This document shows, piece after piece, positions 43,397 through 52,068 of a stretch of DNA of 61,088 nucleotides. A program made the position numbers and the translations under genes. The stretch's first letter is position 1. Each line of letters starts with the position of its first letter. The notes under the pieces are model-generated. The model did not search any database. It was not told where the DNA came from and saw nothing but the letters and a program-made list of their open reading frames with translations. The DNA is taken from contig JAEUHW010000330.1 in the NCBI GenBank assembly GCA_016793245.1, positions 1 through 61,088 on the forward strand, in the 5' to 3' direction. The DNA is from Planctomycetota bacterium. GTDB lineage: Bacteria > Planctomycetota > UBA1135 > JADKAF01.

Positions 43397-45622
43397 ATGC
43401 ACACGCCTCGCAGCTTCGGGTCCTCGATCCGTCCGCGGTTCGCCGCCGTCTTCTGCCTCGCCGCGCTCTTCGCGGCGAGCGAGGTCACCGCTCAAGGCAG
43501 GCTCGGCGGCGGCTCCGGCGGCCGATCGTCCTCGGGCGGCAGCTCGGGCGGCGGTGGTGGTGGCGGCGCCCGCTTGGGTGGCAGCGGCGGTAGCGTCGGC
43601 GGCGCTCAGGGCTCCGGATTTCGATCCGCACCCAGTCCGTCGCGCGGCTCGAGCTTCTCTCCCGCTCCCTCGACGCCACGCCCGGCTCCGGCTCCTTCCG
43701 GCTCGGGATTCTCGGGGGGTTCGGGGCGCTCCTCTCGCAGTACGTACACCGCGCCTGCCGCGCCGAGTCGGGGGAGCGTCGGCGGCTCCGGTTCCACGCT
43801 CTCCCCGCGCAGCGGCAACAGCGGCTCGAGCGTAGGCTCTTCGCCCGGTCGCACTTCGTCCGGGCTCGGCTCCAACTCGGCCGTCCCCTCCCGCAGCGGC
43901 AACAGCGGCCGAGGCGGCAGCTTCTCGAGCGGCTCCGCCTCCGGCGGCCCTTCGAGCGTCGGGACCATGCCCTCCGACGGACGCTTCGGAAGCTCGACGA
44001 CCTCTGGCTCTGGACTCGGAACGGGAGTGGGTCAGTCCACTGGCTCCGGACTGGGGAACTCCGGAGCAGGCAGCAGCACGATCGATCGCCCGGTGACACC
44101 TCGCTTCGGCGGCGTCCTTCCCCCGCAGCGCCGCGAACCTCTGGGCAGCCGCTCGTCCGCGGGCGGCGGCTCTTCCCTGGGCTCCGGCTCGGGTACGACC
44201 AGCGCCTCTGGCATTCCGAGCAACCTCGGAGGCCGCTCGGCGCTGCGAAGCACGGGCACGAACTCTCGCCCGATCTCTTCGAGCACCGCGCCGAGCTCGA
44301 TGAGCGCACGCCTCGGCGGATCGGGCTCGAACACCACGGCTACCAGCAGCAGCGTACGCCCCTCCGCGGGGAGCTCACGGGGAACCGGCTCGCTCGGCAC
44401 CGGCGCAACCCGCTCCGGCAGCAGCGTGCAGCCCAGCGGTGCCCGCTTCGGCTCCGGCAGCACGGTGAAGTCCACGACCGGCGCGCCCTCGAGCGCTCGT
44501 CGGCCCGCGGGCTCTCTCGGCTCGACCGGAGTCCGAGGAGCTGGTAGCGCGACGGGCTCCCTGGGTCGTTCGCCTTCGAAGCTCACTCGCATCTCCCCCA
44601 CGAGCCCCGTCGGGAAGGCCGTTCAAGGAGGCTACTCCGGCTACGCGAGCCGCGTCACACCGGCGTACGTGGGCTACGGCCAGAGCTATCCCTACGGGTG
44701 CAACTACGGCTACGGCACTTGGTGCCCGACGACGAATTGGTACGGCTACGGCTGCGCCGGCTGGGGTCCGGGCTGGGGCTATGGCCTCGGGATCGGCCTC
44801 GGCTGGTCCTCCTGCAACTGGTCCCTGTGGTGGGGCTGGTCGAATTGCTGGTACTGGGGCTCGCGCTGGGGTCTCGGCTTCGGCTGGGGTGCTTGGTGCG
44901 GCTGGGGCGGCTGGTGCGCGCCGGCCTACGCTTGCTATTACCCCGCCGTCGTCTACGCGCCGGTTTATGACGTCATCGAAGAGCCCGCGACGGTCGTCTA
45001 CGCCGACCGCGTGATCGTCGAGGAAGCTCCCGCCGCCGCGGGCACGGCCCCGATGGCCGTGGAGCCTGCTCCCGAGGCTCCGGCGGCCGACCCCGTCCTC
45101 GAATCCCGCGCGCGCGAGCTGCACTCGCGCGAGCTCGAGCTCGCGCAGAAGTACGTGAAGCTCGGGGACCTCTACTTCCGCGCGCAGCGCTACCCCGCGG
45201 CGACCGACGCCTATGCGCGCGCGATCGAGCTGGCACCCGAGGATGCCGCCTTGCACTTCATCCAGAGCGATGCGCAGTTCGCAGCGGGCGACTATGCCTC
45301 GGCCGCGGCCTCGATCCGCCGCGCGCTCGCGCGCGATCCGGAGCTCGCGCGGATGAGCGCGGACAAGACCAAGATCTACGAAGATCCCACGCACTTCTCC
45401 GAGCAGCTCGGTCGCCTCGAGGGACATGTGCAACGCCAGCCCCTGGATGGCGATGCCTTCCTCGTCCTCGGCTACAACCTCGCGTTCTCGGCGCGCGCCG
45501 CGGAAGCGCGCAGCGCCTTCGAGACTTCGCGTCGCCTGCAGCCTTCCGATCCGGCAGCCGCGCTCTTCCTCGCCGCGCTGATCGATCGCGAGCTCGAAGC
45601 CGCGGGTACCGAGCTCAAGTAA
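43397..45622 (+). CDS. secreted Ser/Gly-rich protein with Trp/Tyr/Cys-rich segment and TPR domain
   Basis: The 741-residue protein has a signal peptide (FAAVFCLAALFAASEVTAQ). From about residue 35 to 405 it is a disordered-looking Ser/Gly/Arg/Thr/Pro stretch (GGGSGGRSSSGGSSGGGGGG at the start). Next comes a striking segment, about residues 410-530, dominated by Gly, Trp, Tyr and Cys (GWGPGWGYGLGIGLGW, WSLWWGWSNCWYWG). A linker follows, then a TPR region (YVKLGDLYFRAQRYPAATDAYARAIELAPEDAALHF) to the end. I know no named family of this architecture. Expression under a sigma-54 promoter is predicted. Confidence 0.75.
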   Translation: MHTPRSFGSSIRPRFAAVFCLAALFAASEVTAQGRLGGGSGGRSSSGGSSGGGGGGGARLGGSGGSVGGAQGSGFRSAPSPSRGSSFSPAPSTPRPAPAPSGSGFSGGSGRSSRSTYTAPAAPSRGSVGGSGSTLSPRSGNSGSSVGSSPGRTSSGLGSNSAVPSRSGNSGRGGSFSSGSASGGPSSVGTMPSDGRFGSSTTSGSGLGTGVGQSTGSGLGNSGAGSSTIDRPVTPRFGGVLPPQRREPLGSRSSAGGGSSLGSGSGTTSASGIPSNLGGRSALRSTGTNSRPISSSTAPSSMSARLGGSGSNTTATSSSVRPSAGSSRGTGSLGTGATRSGSSVQPSGARFGSGSTVKSTTGAPSSARRPAGSLGSTGVRGAGSATGSLGRSPSKLTRISPTSPVGKAVQGGYSGYASRVTPAYVGYGQSYPYGCNYGYGTWCPTTNWYGYGCAGWGPGWGYGLGIGLGWSSCNWSLWWGWSNCWYWGSRWGLGFGWGAWCGWGGWCAPAYACYYPAVVYAPVYDVIEEPATVVYADRVIVEEAPAAAGTAPMAVEPAPEAPAADPVLESRARELHSRELELAQKYVKLGDLYFRAQRYPAATDAYARAIELAPEDAALHFIQSDAQFAAGDYASAAASIRRALARDPELARMSADKTKIYEDPTHFSEQLGRLEGHVQRQPLDGDAFLVLGYNLAFSARAAEARSAFETSRRLQPSDPAAALFLAALIDRELEAAGTELK

Positions 45623-45709
45623 GCGCCGCATACACGCTGTCGCTCTTCACTCAGGGACGACTCGGTCGCGTTCTCGCTCGCGAGAGTGGACGGGCGGTCC
45701 GTCTTCCCA

Positions 45710-45737
45710 GCGGCTCGCCAGTGAACGTGCGAGCCGC
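45710..45737. terminator. bidirectional hairpin between convergent genes
   Basis: GCGGCTCGC (45710-45718) and GCGAGCCGC (45729-45737) form a perfect 9-bp stem with a 10-base loop, between the ends of the TPR-protein gene and acr3. No clear T-tract is present. Confidence 0.4.
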
Positions 45738-45797
45738 GGGCGCGTATCGACGAACACCGGCGACTTCGTTCCCGAGGTACTGGCGCCAAGCCTGAGC

Positions 45798-46841
45798 TCA
45801 GCGCGGGTCGGATGCGGTGAACCAGCCTCGCGTGCGATTCGCGAAGGCGACGAGGGAGAGCATCACCGGCACCTCGATCAGGACCCCGACGACGGTGGCG
45901 AGCGCCGCGCCCGAGGCCAGGCCGAAGAGGCTGATCGCGACGGCAACGGCGAGCTCGAAGAAATTCGAGGTGCCGATCATCGCCGCGGGAGCGGCGATCT
46001 CGAACGGCAGGCGCAGCGCGCGCGCCGCGGCGTAGGAGATGGCGAAGATTCCGTAGCTCTGCAAGAGCAGCGGAACTGCGATCAACGCAACGCGCGCGGG
46101 CTGCGCCACGATCGTCTCGGCCTGGAAGCCGAAGAGGAGGACGACCGTGAGCAGAAGACCGGCGATCGAGGTGGGCTTCAGTCGCTGCGCGAGCGCCTCG
46201 ATCTGCGGCGGAGAGCAGCGACGCTGCGTGAGGATGCCTGCCGCGAGTGGGATCACGACGAAGATCACCACGGAGAAGAACAAGGTGTCCCACGGCACGA
46301 CGATCGAGGTCACTCCCAAGAGCAAGCCTGCGATCGGCGCGAAGGCGATGACCATGATCAAGTCGTTCACCGAGACCTGCACGAGCGTGTACCCGGCATC
46401 GCCCTCGGTGAGCTGGCTCCATACGAAGACCATCGCCGTGCAGGGGGCGACCCCGAGCAGGATCATCCCGGCGATGTACTGCTGCGCATCCTCCGCCGGT
46501 ACGAGGCCGGCGAAGACGTGCTCGAAGAAGAGCACGCCGAGCGCGGCCATCGTGAACGGCTTCACGAGCCAGTTCACGACGAGCGTGAGCGCCAAGCCCT
46601 TCGGCTTCCGGCGGACCTCGCGCAGGCACGAGGGCCGCACCTTCAGCATCATCGGGTAGATCATCAACCAGATGAGCAGGGCGACCACGAGGTTCACGCG
46701 GGCCCACTCCAGCGCGGCGATGGCCTGGAAGGCACCGGGCACGGCGAGTCCGAGCAGCACACCCGCCCCGATCGCGAGCGCGACCCACAACGAAAGGAAG
46801 CGCTCGAACGCGCCGAGCGCGGGCCGCGACGCGCTCGTCAT
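45798..46841 (-). CDS. acr3: arsenite efflux permease Acr3
   Basis: Acr3 exports As(III) through the inner membrane. The 347-residue protein has ten hydrophobic helices. Its signature is [22 protein letters not shown] at the start, [40 protein letters not shown] and [34 protein letters not shown], containing the conserved cysteine needed for arsenite transport. [18 protein letters not shown] is the second typical block. ATG 46841 overlaps the arsA TGA, so the permease is translated with the ATPase. It is the BART-superfamily Acr3 and not ArsB. Confidence 0.95.
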   Translation of the reverse strand: MTSASRPALGAFERFLSLWVALAIGAGVLLGLAVPGAFQAIAALEWARVNLVVALLIWLMIYPMMLKVRPSCLREVRRKPKGLALTLVVNWLVKPFTMAALGVLFFEHVFAGLVPAEDAQQYIAGMILLGVAPCTAMVFVWSQLTEGDAGYTLVQVSVNDLIMVIAFAPIAGLLLGVTSIVVPWDTLFFSVVIFVVIPLAAGILTQRRCSPPQIEALAQRLKPTSIAGLLLTVVLLFGFQAETIVAQPARVALIAVPLLLQSYGIFAISYAAARALRLPFEIAAPAAMIGTSNFFELAVAVAISLFGLASGAALATVVGVLIEVPVMLSLVAFANRTRGWFTASDPR

Positions 46842-48667
46842 CGCTCGCTCTCCGCACGCCGCGACTTCGCCCGAGCCGGCGATCCCGCGGAACTCGCTCC
46901 GAGGAGGTCCATTCGCGCACCGCGCTCGACTTCGAACCACGGCACCACCGCGAGGCGCGGCGCGAGCTCGCGCACTTCGGCGAGGTAGCGCGCTTCGTTC
47001 GCGCGCCGACGCACGAGCACCGGATCGGTCGGGCGCAGGGGCAGCAAGCTCTGGTTCACGACCCAGGCGAAGGGCTGGATCGCCGCGCGAGCGAGATCGC
47101 GCTGGAGCGCCGCGGCCTCGTGCACCGGAGTCGCTTCGGGCAGCGTCACCAACAAGATGCGCGTGAAGAGCGGATCGCGGAGGCGCGGGAGGAGTCGGCG
47201 CACCTCTTCGGGCGCTTGTCCGCTCGTGCGCAGCACTTCGCGGTGATAGGACTCCGCCGCATCCAACAAGAGCAGCGTGTGCCCCGTGGGCGCCGTGTCG
47301 ATCACGACGAAGCCCCGTTCCCCCTCGTCGACCACGCGCGCGAACGCGCGGAACACCGCGATCTCCTCAGTGCAAGGGCTGCGCAGATCCTCTTCGAGCA
47401 AAGCGCGCCCCTTCGCATCGAGATCGGCTCCCGCGGTGCGCAGGATCTCCTCGGCATAGGCACGCGTCTCGACCTGCGGATCGATGCGGCTCACGCGCAA
47501 CCCATCGACGGCCTCGCCGAGCGCTTCGGAGACGTGCGCGGCGGGATCGGTGGTCGTGAGATGAACCGCGTGCCCGCGCCGCGCGAGAGCGACGGCGAGG
47601 CTCATCGCGACGGTCGTCTTGCCGACGCCGCCCTTGCCCATGGCGAAGATGGCGCCGTGGCCCCCGCGCTCGAGCTCGGGCAGAAGGGATTCGAGAGTGG
47701 GCAGAGCCGGGAGCGGCTCGAGATCGATCGGCACCGGATCGCAAGAGCGAAGCTCCGGCACACAGAAGAGCGCGCGCAGAGCATCGATGCCGACCAAGCC
47801 GAAGGGCAACAGCGGAAGCTCGAGCCGCGGCAGCGCCGCGAGGCCTTCGGGGATCGCGGCGAGGGCTGCCTCGCCGCGACGCTCGAGGGCCACGGCGAGG
47901 GGATCGCTCGAGTCCTGCGCGCGGAAGAGGCCGTTCAGCACGAGCTCCAAGCGCGCGACTCCGAGTTCCGCGAGCTCGCCGCGCGTTCGCTCCGCTTCGC
48001 GGAGCGCCGCGCGCTCGGCTCGCGCCACCAACACGAGCGCCGTGCGCGCGGCGTCGCAGAGTGCCGCGCGCGAAGCCGCGTACAGCGCTTGCTGCGCCTT
48101 CAAGCCCGCGAGCGGCCCGAGACACGAGGTACCCCCGACGTTCGCCTCGAGGAAGCCGGTCCACGCCGCCGGAAGCTCGAGCAGGCGCAGCGTGTGCCCC
48201 GTCGGCGCGGTGTCGAAGACCACGTGGTCGTAAGCGCTCGTCGCGGCGGCATCGCCGAGCAGCTTCGAGAACTCGTCGAAGGCCGCGATCTCGACGGTGC
48301 ATGCGCCCGAGAGCTGCTCTTCGATGGAGCGCACGGCAGCCTCGGGCAGCACGCCGCGATAGGGACCCACCATGCGTTCTCGATAGGCGTGCGCTGCGGC
48401 CTCCGGATCGATGTTCAACGCGTCGAGCCCGGGTGCCGCGGCGATCGCGCGAGCTGCGGCTCCAAGAGGTGTCTCCAGCACTTCGTCCAGATTCGAAGCC
48501 GGGTCGGTGCTGACGAGCAGAACGCGCGCCCCGCTCCCGGCCAGCGCGAGCGCGGTAGCGCATGCGGCGCTGGTCTTGCCCACACCGCCCTTGCCGGTGA
48601 AGAAGAGGTTGCGGGGCGCGCGCGCGAGGAATTCGCGCGCGGGAGCAGAGAGTGCACCCCCGCTCAT
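46838..48667 (-). CDS. arsA: arsenical pump-driving ATPase ArsA
   Basis: ArsA powers arsenite efflux through its permease partner. The 609-residue protein has the two-half structure. The first P-loop GKGGVGKTS lies at residues 25-33 and the second GKGGVGKTT starts near 341. The three arsenite-binding cysteines are conserved in their contexts: [26 protein letters not shown] and [28 protein letters not shown] and [21 protein letters not shown] are the signal-transduction motifs. It overlaps arsD and acr3 by ATGA junctions. The permease here is Acr3, a documented combination of ArsA. Confidence 0.97.
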   Translation of the reverse strand: MSGGALSAPAREFLARAPRNLFFTGKGGVGKTSAACATALALAGSGARVLLVSTDPASNLDEVLETPLGAAARAIAAAPGLDALNIDPEAAAHAYRERMVGPYRGVLPEAAVRSIEEQLSGACTVEIAAFDEFSKLLGDAAATSAYDHVVFDTAPTGHTLRLLELPAAWTGFLEANVGGTSCLGPLAGLKAQQALYAASRAALCDAARTALVLVARAERAALREAERTRGELAELGVARLELVLNGLFRAQDSSDPLAVALERRGEAALAAIPEGLAALPRLELPLLPFGLVGIDALRALFCVPELRSCDPVPIDLEPLPALPTLESLLPELERGGHGAIFAMGKGGVGKTTVAMSLAVALARRGHAVHLTTTDPAAHVSEALGEAVDGLRVSRIDPQVETRAYAEEILRTAGADLDAKGRALLEEDLRSPCTEEIAVFRAFARVVDEGERGFVVIDTAPTGHTLLLLDAAESYHREVLRTSGQAPEEVRRLLPRLRDPLFTRILLVTLPEATPVHEAAALQRDLARAAIQPFAWVVNQSLLPLRPTDPVLVRRRANEARYLAEVRELAPRLAVVPWFEVERGARMDLLGASSAGSPARAKSRRAESER

Positions 48668-49086
48668 CCGCAGCACCCCTTGCTCTGGGTCGCAGGACCA
48701 TCGCACGACTCTTCCCGCGGCGCGGCGCAGCACGGCAGCGCAGCGTCGGAGCTCGACTCGCGCTCTTTCCGCTCGGGCCGCAGCACGATGCCCGCGAGAG
48801 CAGCCAGCACGTCGCGCGATGGATAGTGCCCCTCGACGGCGATGCGCCCACCCACCATCACGAGCGGCAGCACTTCGACGCCTTTCGCCAAGCGCTCGCG
48901 CACGGCGGGATGGGCGGCGAAGGCGCCGGGCTGATGGGCCAAGTTGTAGCGCTCGACGGCGACGCCTTGCTCGGCGAGCCAAGCCAGATCGGCGGCGAAG
49001 CGCGCGAGCTCGGCATCGACGCTGGGGCCGCAGACACCCGTGGAGCAGCAGAGCGCGGGGTCGTACACGCGAAGGGACTCGGTCAT
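48664..49086 (-). CDS. arsD: arsenic metallochaperone ArsD
   Basis: ArsD delivers As(III) to ArsA and can act as a weak repressor of its operon. The 140-residue protein opens with LRVYDPALCCSTGVCGPSVD, bearing Cys13, Cys14 and Cys19, the arsenite-binding triad. VEVLPLVMVGGRIAVEGHYPSRDVLAAL follows. The C-terminus carries two vicinal cysteine pairs (LPCCA and KGCCG), like E. coli-type ArsD. It is the first gene of arsD-arsA-acr3. No arsR or arsC is found in the window. It is divergent from the helicase gene, with about 154 bases between the starts. Confidence 0.95.
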   Translation of the reverse strand: MTESLRVYDPALCCSTGVCGPSVDAELARFAADLAWLAEQGVAVERYNLAHQPGAFAAHPAVRERLAKGVEVLPLVMVGGRIAVEGHYPSRDVLAALAGIVLRPERKERESSSDAALPCCAAPREESCDGPATQSKGCCG

Positions 49087-49240
49087 GGTCGAAATCTCAC
49101 AGAGGTCGCAGTTCTACGACTTCATGAGAGCGGGATCCACGGCAGATGTCACCTCCCGGAAGGGCGAAGAAGATTCCATCGACGCTGTGACCGCGCGAAT
49201 CGCAGCGCGTCCTCGCGTCCTCCTTCATCGAGGTCGAGCC

Positions 49241-50593
49241 ATGGAGCTCCTCTGGGATCGCGGCACGATCGTCTGTCGCGGCATCGGACGCGATGCGTCG
49301 CCGCATCTCACCTGCTCGGCGCTCTGGGATCCGCGCGTCGAAGCTTGGCGCGCTCCGGCGCGCGCGTACGCAACATGGCGTATCGAACTCTCGCGCTCTG
49401 GGCGCACCCTCCGGGATCAGGTACCGCCGCTCCTTCCTGCGCCCGCGGCCTTCGCGACGCCGGAGCTGCGCCCCTACCAGCTCGCGGCCCTCCTGGCATG
49501 GCATGCCAGCGAGTGTCGCGGACTCGTCGCACTCCCGACCGGCGCGGGCAAGACACGCGTCGCCATCGCCGCGATCTCGCGAGCGCGTTGCGCCACGTTA
49601 TGCCTGGTTCCGACGCGCGTGTTGCTCGACGCCTGGGTCGGCGCGCTGCGCTCCGCGGGCGCTGCGGAGGTCGGCGTCTTCGGCGACGGCGAACATTCTC
49701 TGCGCTCGATCACGGTCGCGACCATGGCGAGCGCGCGCGCTCGCGTCGAGGAGCTCGGCTCGCGCTTCGAGCTGCTGATCGTGGACGAAGCGCATCACCT
49801 CGCGTCGGAGGAGGCGAGCGAGCTCCTCGAGATGTACACGGCTCCGCGGCGCCTCGGGCTCAGCGCCACGCCGCCGGAGCACGAAGCGGCGAGCGCCCGC
49901 TTGGAGCGCTTGCTCGGCCCCCTGGTCTTCCGCTCCTCGCTGCACGATCTCGCGGGTCGCTATCTCGCGCCGTTCCGCGTCGCGACGCTGCATCTGCGAC
50001 TCGATGCGGAGGAACGCTCGCGCTACGAGCAGACCCGCGCGCTGTGGCATCCGCTCGTGCAGCGCTTCTTCGAACTGCAGCCCGGGGCGAGCTGGGCGGA
50101 CTTCGTGCGCGCCGCGCGCGCCAGCGACGAGGGACGCGCGGCGCTCCGCGCCTGGCAGCGCACGCAAGAGCTGCTGCGCTTCCCCTCCGCGAAGCGCGCC
50201 ACCGTGAAGGACTTGCTCGCTCGCCATGCCGCCGCGCGCGCGCTAGTCTTCGCCCCCGACGCGCGCACGGCTTGCGAGATCGCGCGGCAGGAGCTGATCC
50301 CGCTCATCACCGCCGACATCGGCCGCGCGGAGCGCGCGCGAATCCTGGAGGGGTTCGCGCGCGGAGAGCTCGGGGCCATCGCAAGCGCCAAGGTGCTGAA
50401 CGAGGGCGTCGATGTTCCTGCGGCAGAGATCGCCGTGCTCGTCGGCACGAGCGGGAGTCGGCGCGAGTACGCCCAGCGCGTGGGCCGCGTGCTGCGTCCG
50501 GCAGAGGGCAAGGAGGCCCTCGTCTATGAGCTCTTGCTCCGCGGCACTCGAGAAGACGCTCGGTTCCAGCGCGCGCGCGAGGTGCTGCGTTGA
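49241..50593 (+). CDS. XPB-like superfamily 2 DNA helicase
   Basis: XPB is a 3'-to-5' SF2 helicase that, in archaea, works with the nuclease Bax1 in DNA repair. The 450-residue protein from ATG 49241 has the XPB-type N-terminal damage-recognition-like domain (MELLWDRGTIVCRGIGRD ... ALWDPRVEAWRAPARAY). It also has RPYQLAALLAW, Walker A LPTGAGKT (98-105), VPTRVLLDAWVGAL, DEAH at 182-185, LGLSATPPEHE and the motif VI region REYAQRVGRVLRP. The ATG 49241 start is favoured by GAGG seven bases upstream and by the family alignment. Earlier starts (49085, 49124) would add basic residues. The stop overlaps the Bax1-like gene. Confidence 0.9.
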   Translation: MELLWDRGTIVCRGIGRDASPHLTCSALWDPRVEAWRAPARAYATWRIELSRSGRTLRDQVPPLLPAPAAFATPELRPYQLAALLAWHASECRGLVALPTGAGKTRVAIAAISRARCATLCLVPTRVLLDAWVGALRSAGAAEVGVFGDGEHSLRSITVATMASARARVEELGSRFELLIVDEAHHLASEEASELLEMYTAPRRLGLSATPPEHEAASARLERLLGPLVFRSSLHDLAGRYLAPFRVATLHLRLDAEERSRYEQTRALWHPLVQRFFELQPGASWADFVRAARASDEGRAALRAWQRTQELLRFPSAKRATVKDLLARHAAARALVFAPDARTACEIARQELIPLITADIGRAERARILEGFARGELGAIASAKVLNEGVDVPAAEIAVLVGTSGSRREYAQRVGRVLRPAEGKEALVYELLLRGTREDARFQRAREVLR

Positions 50594-51777
50594 ACGAGAA
50601 GCTCTACGTGCCGCGCTTCCTCGGCCCCGAGGATCACCCGTGGCTCGCTCTGCTCCTCGACGAGCTCGCGCGCCATGCGGGCGAGCCCGTGATCGCGTGG
50701 CAAGCGCGGGCGCGCGAACCTCTGCGCATCCCATCTCCCGAGCTGAAGCGCCGCGCCGCGAGCGACGTGCTCACGGCTCTCTGCCGCCCACCCGCGCGAA
50801 CGCGTCCCCCAACGCCAGAGCAGCTCCGCGAGCGCGCCTTCGCTCGCGCCGCCGAAGCGCGGCGCGCCCATCCGCGCGGAGCGCTGGATCGCGCGGCCAT
50901 CCTGAGCGCGATGCAGCGCGAGCTCGCCCTCGACCCCGCCGTGCTGGAGCATCGTCTCTTCGCCGACCTGGGCTCCGAGCGACCGCTGATCCTGCCCTCG
51001 CAACTGCCCGGTCCCCACGAGCTCGCGCTGCTCACGAATCACGCCCTCGCGCAGGGCTATCTCCGCTCGGCGACGCGCGTGGAGCTCGCGATCGACGGCG
51101 CGACGCGCCCCGTGCTGCGACAGATCTTGCTCCGGCGCCTACTGTGCACGGTGCGCGTGGAGGGCAACACCGTGCACCTCGAGCTCTCGGGTCCTCTCGC
51201 GCTCTTCCGCAGGACGACGATCTACGGACGAGCGCTGGCGGCCGTGTTGCCCGCGCTCCGTGCCGTCGCGAGCTTCACGCTCTGCGCACATGTCGAGCGC
51301 CGCGGCAAGGCACAACGAGTCCGTCTGCGCAGCGGGGATCCGATCTTCCCACCCGGAGTAGAAGCTCCGCGCTACGACAGCCGGCTGGAGGAGCGCTTCG
51401 CGCGCGAGTTCCTGCGCGCGGCCTCTGAATGGGAGCTCCAGCGCGAGCCCGAACCGATTCGCCTCGAAGACGCGTGGGTCTTCCCGGACTTCGCGCTGCT
51501 GCATCGCCTGACGCGGCGGCGCGTGCTGCTCGAGATCGTGGGCTTCTGGACGCCGGAGTATCTGCGCACGAAGCTCGAACGACTCCGACACGCGGCGCGC
51601 GAGGATCTCCTGATCTGCGTCGATGGCTCGCGCGCGTGTGCAGCCGAGTTCGCGGCCGAGCTCCCGAACGTGCTCTTCTACCGCGGCAAGGTCGACGCGG
51701 AGGCGGTTCGGCGTTCCATCGAAGAGAGGTTTCCCGCGGCACGTCCGCGCGCGGGCGAGGCGCCCTTCGCTCCGTAG
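50590..51777 (+). CDS. Bax1-like (DUF790) nuclease partner of XPB
   Basis: Bax1 is the XPB-associated structure-specific nuclease first described in archaea. The 395-residue protein matches the DUF790 family. An N-terminal region LYVPRFLGPEDHPWLALLLDEL is followed by LPGPHELALLTNHALAQGYLRSATRVELAI, LFRRTTIYGRALAAVLPAL, and a PD-(D/E)XK-like nuclease end. In that end SRLEERFAREFLRAASEWELQREP, VFPDFALLHRL and VLLEIVGFWTPEYLRTKLERL provide the Glu/Asp/Glu-x-x/Lys arrangement. The TTG start at 50590 overlaps the helicase TGA (TTGA), so the two are translationally coupled, as expected for a complex. Confidence 0.9.
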   Translation: MNEKLYVPRFLGPEDHPWLALLLDELARHAGEPVIAWQARAREPLRIPSPELKRRAASDVLTALCRPPARTRPPTPEQLRERAFARAAEARRAHPRGALDRAAILSAMQRELALDPAVLEHRLFADLGSERPLILPSQLPGPHELALLTNHALAQGYLRSATRVELAIDGATRPVLRQILLRRLLCTVRVEGNTVHLELSGPLALFRRTTIYGRALAAVLPALRAVASFTLCAHVERRGKAQRVRLRSGDPIFPPGVEAPRYDSRLEERFAREFLRAASEWELQREPEPIRLEDAWVFPDFALLHRLTRRRVLLEIVGFWTPEYLRTKLERLRHAAREDLLICVDGSRACAAEFAAELPNVLFYRGKVDAEAVRRSIEERFPAARPRAGEAPFAP

Positions 51778-52068
51778 GTCCCTTGCGGGCGACCGGCCCA
51801 CTCGCCTCGCTCTCGGCAAGCGAAGGCAGGCCCTTACCGCCTCATGACCAAGAGGATCCAGGGCCCCGACGATTCGGTTCGTCTGCGCCTAGCGATCGAG
51901 TGAGTGCCGCGCGAAGTGCAGGGCTATGACTCCTGCACCTTCTCGTCGAGTTCGGGCTGGTCCCCGAGAGTGCTGCGTCTTCTGTCCCTCGCAGCTACGA
52001 ACTTCACCCGAGCATCCCGCACTCGAGAGCTGGAGACACTGAGGCCAGTCCCCTTCCCGGATCGCCTC

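Noticed and set aside
43397..44600. Ser/Gly-rich region as a frameshift or misassembly product
   Set aside because: The frame is continuous from a signal peptide into a TPR domain, and codon use remains GC-rich throughout. It is a genuine low-complexity region.
51844..51903. 19-codon frame starting MTKRIQGPDD before the FG-GAP gene
   Set aside because: Too short, no ribosome-binding site and no conservation evidence.
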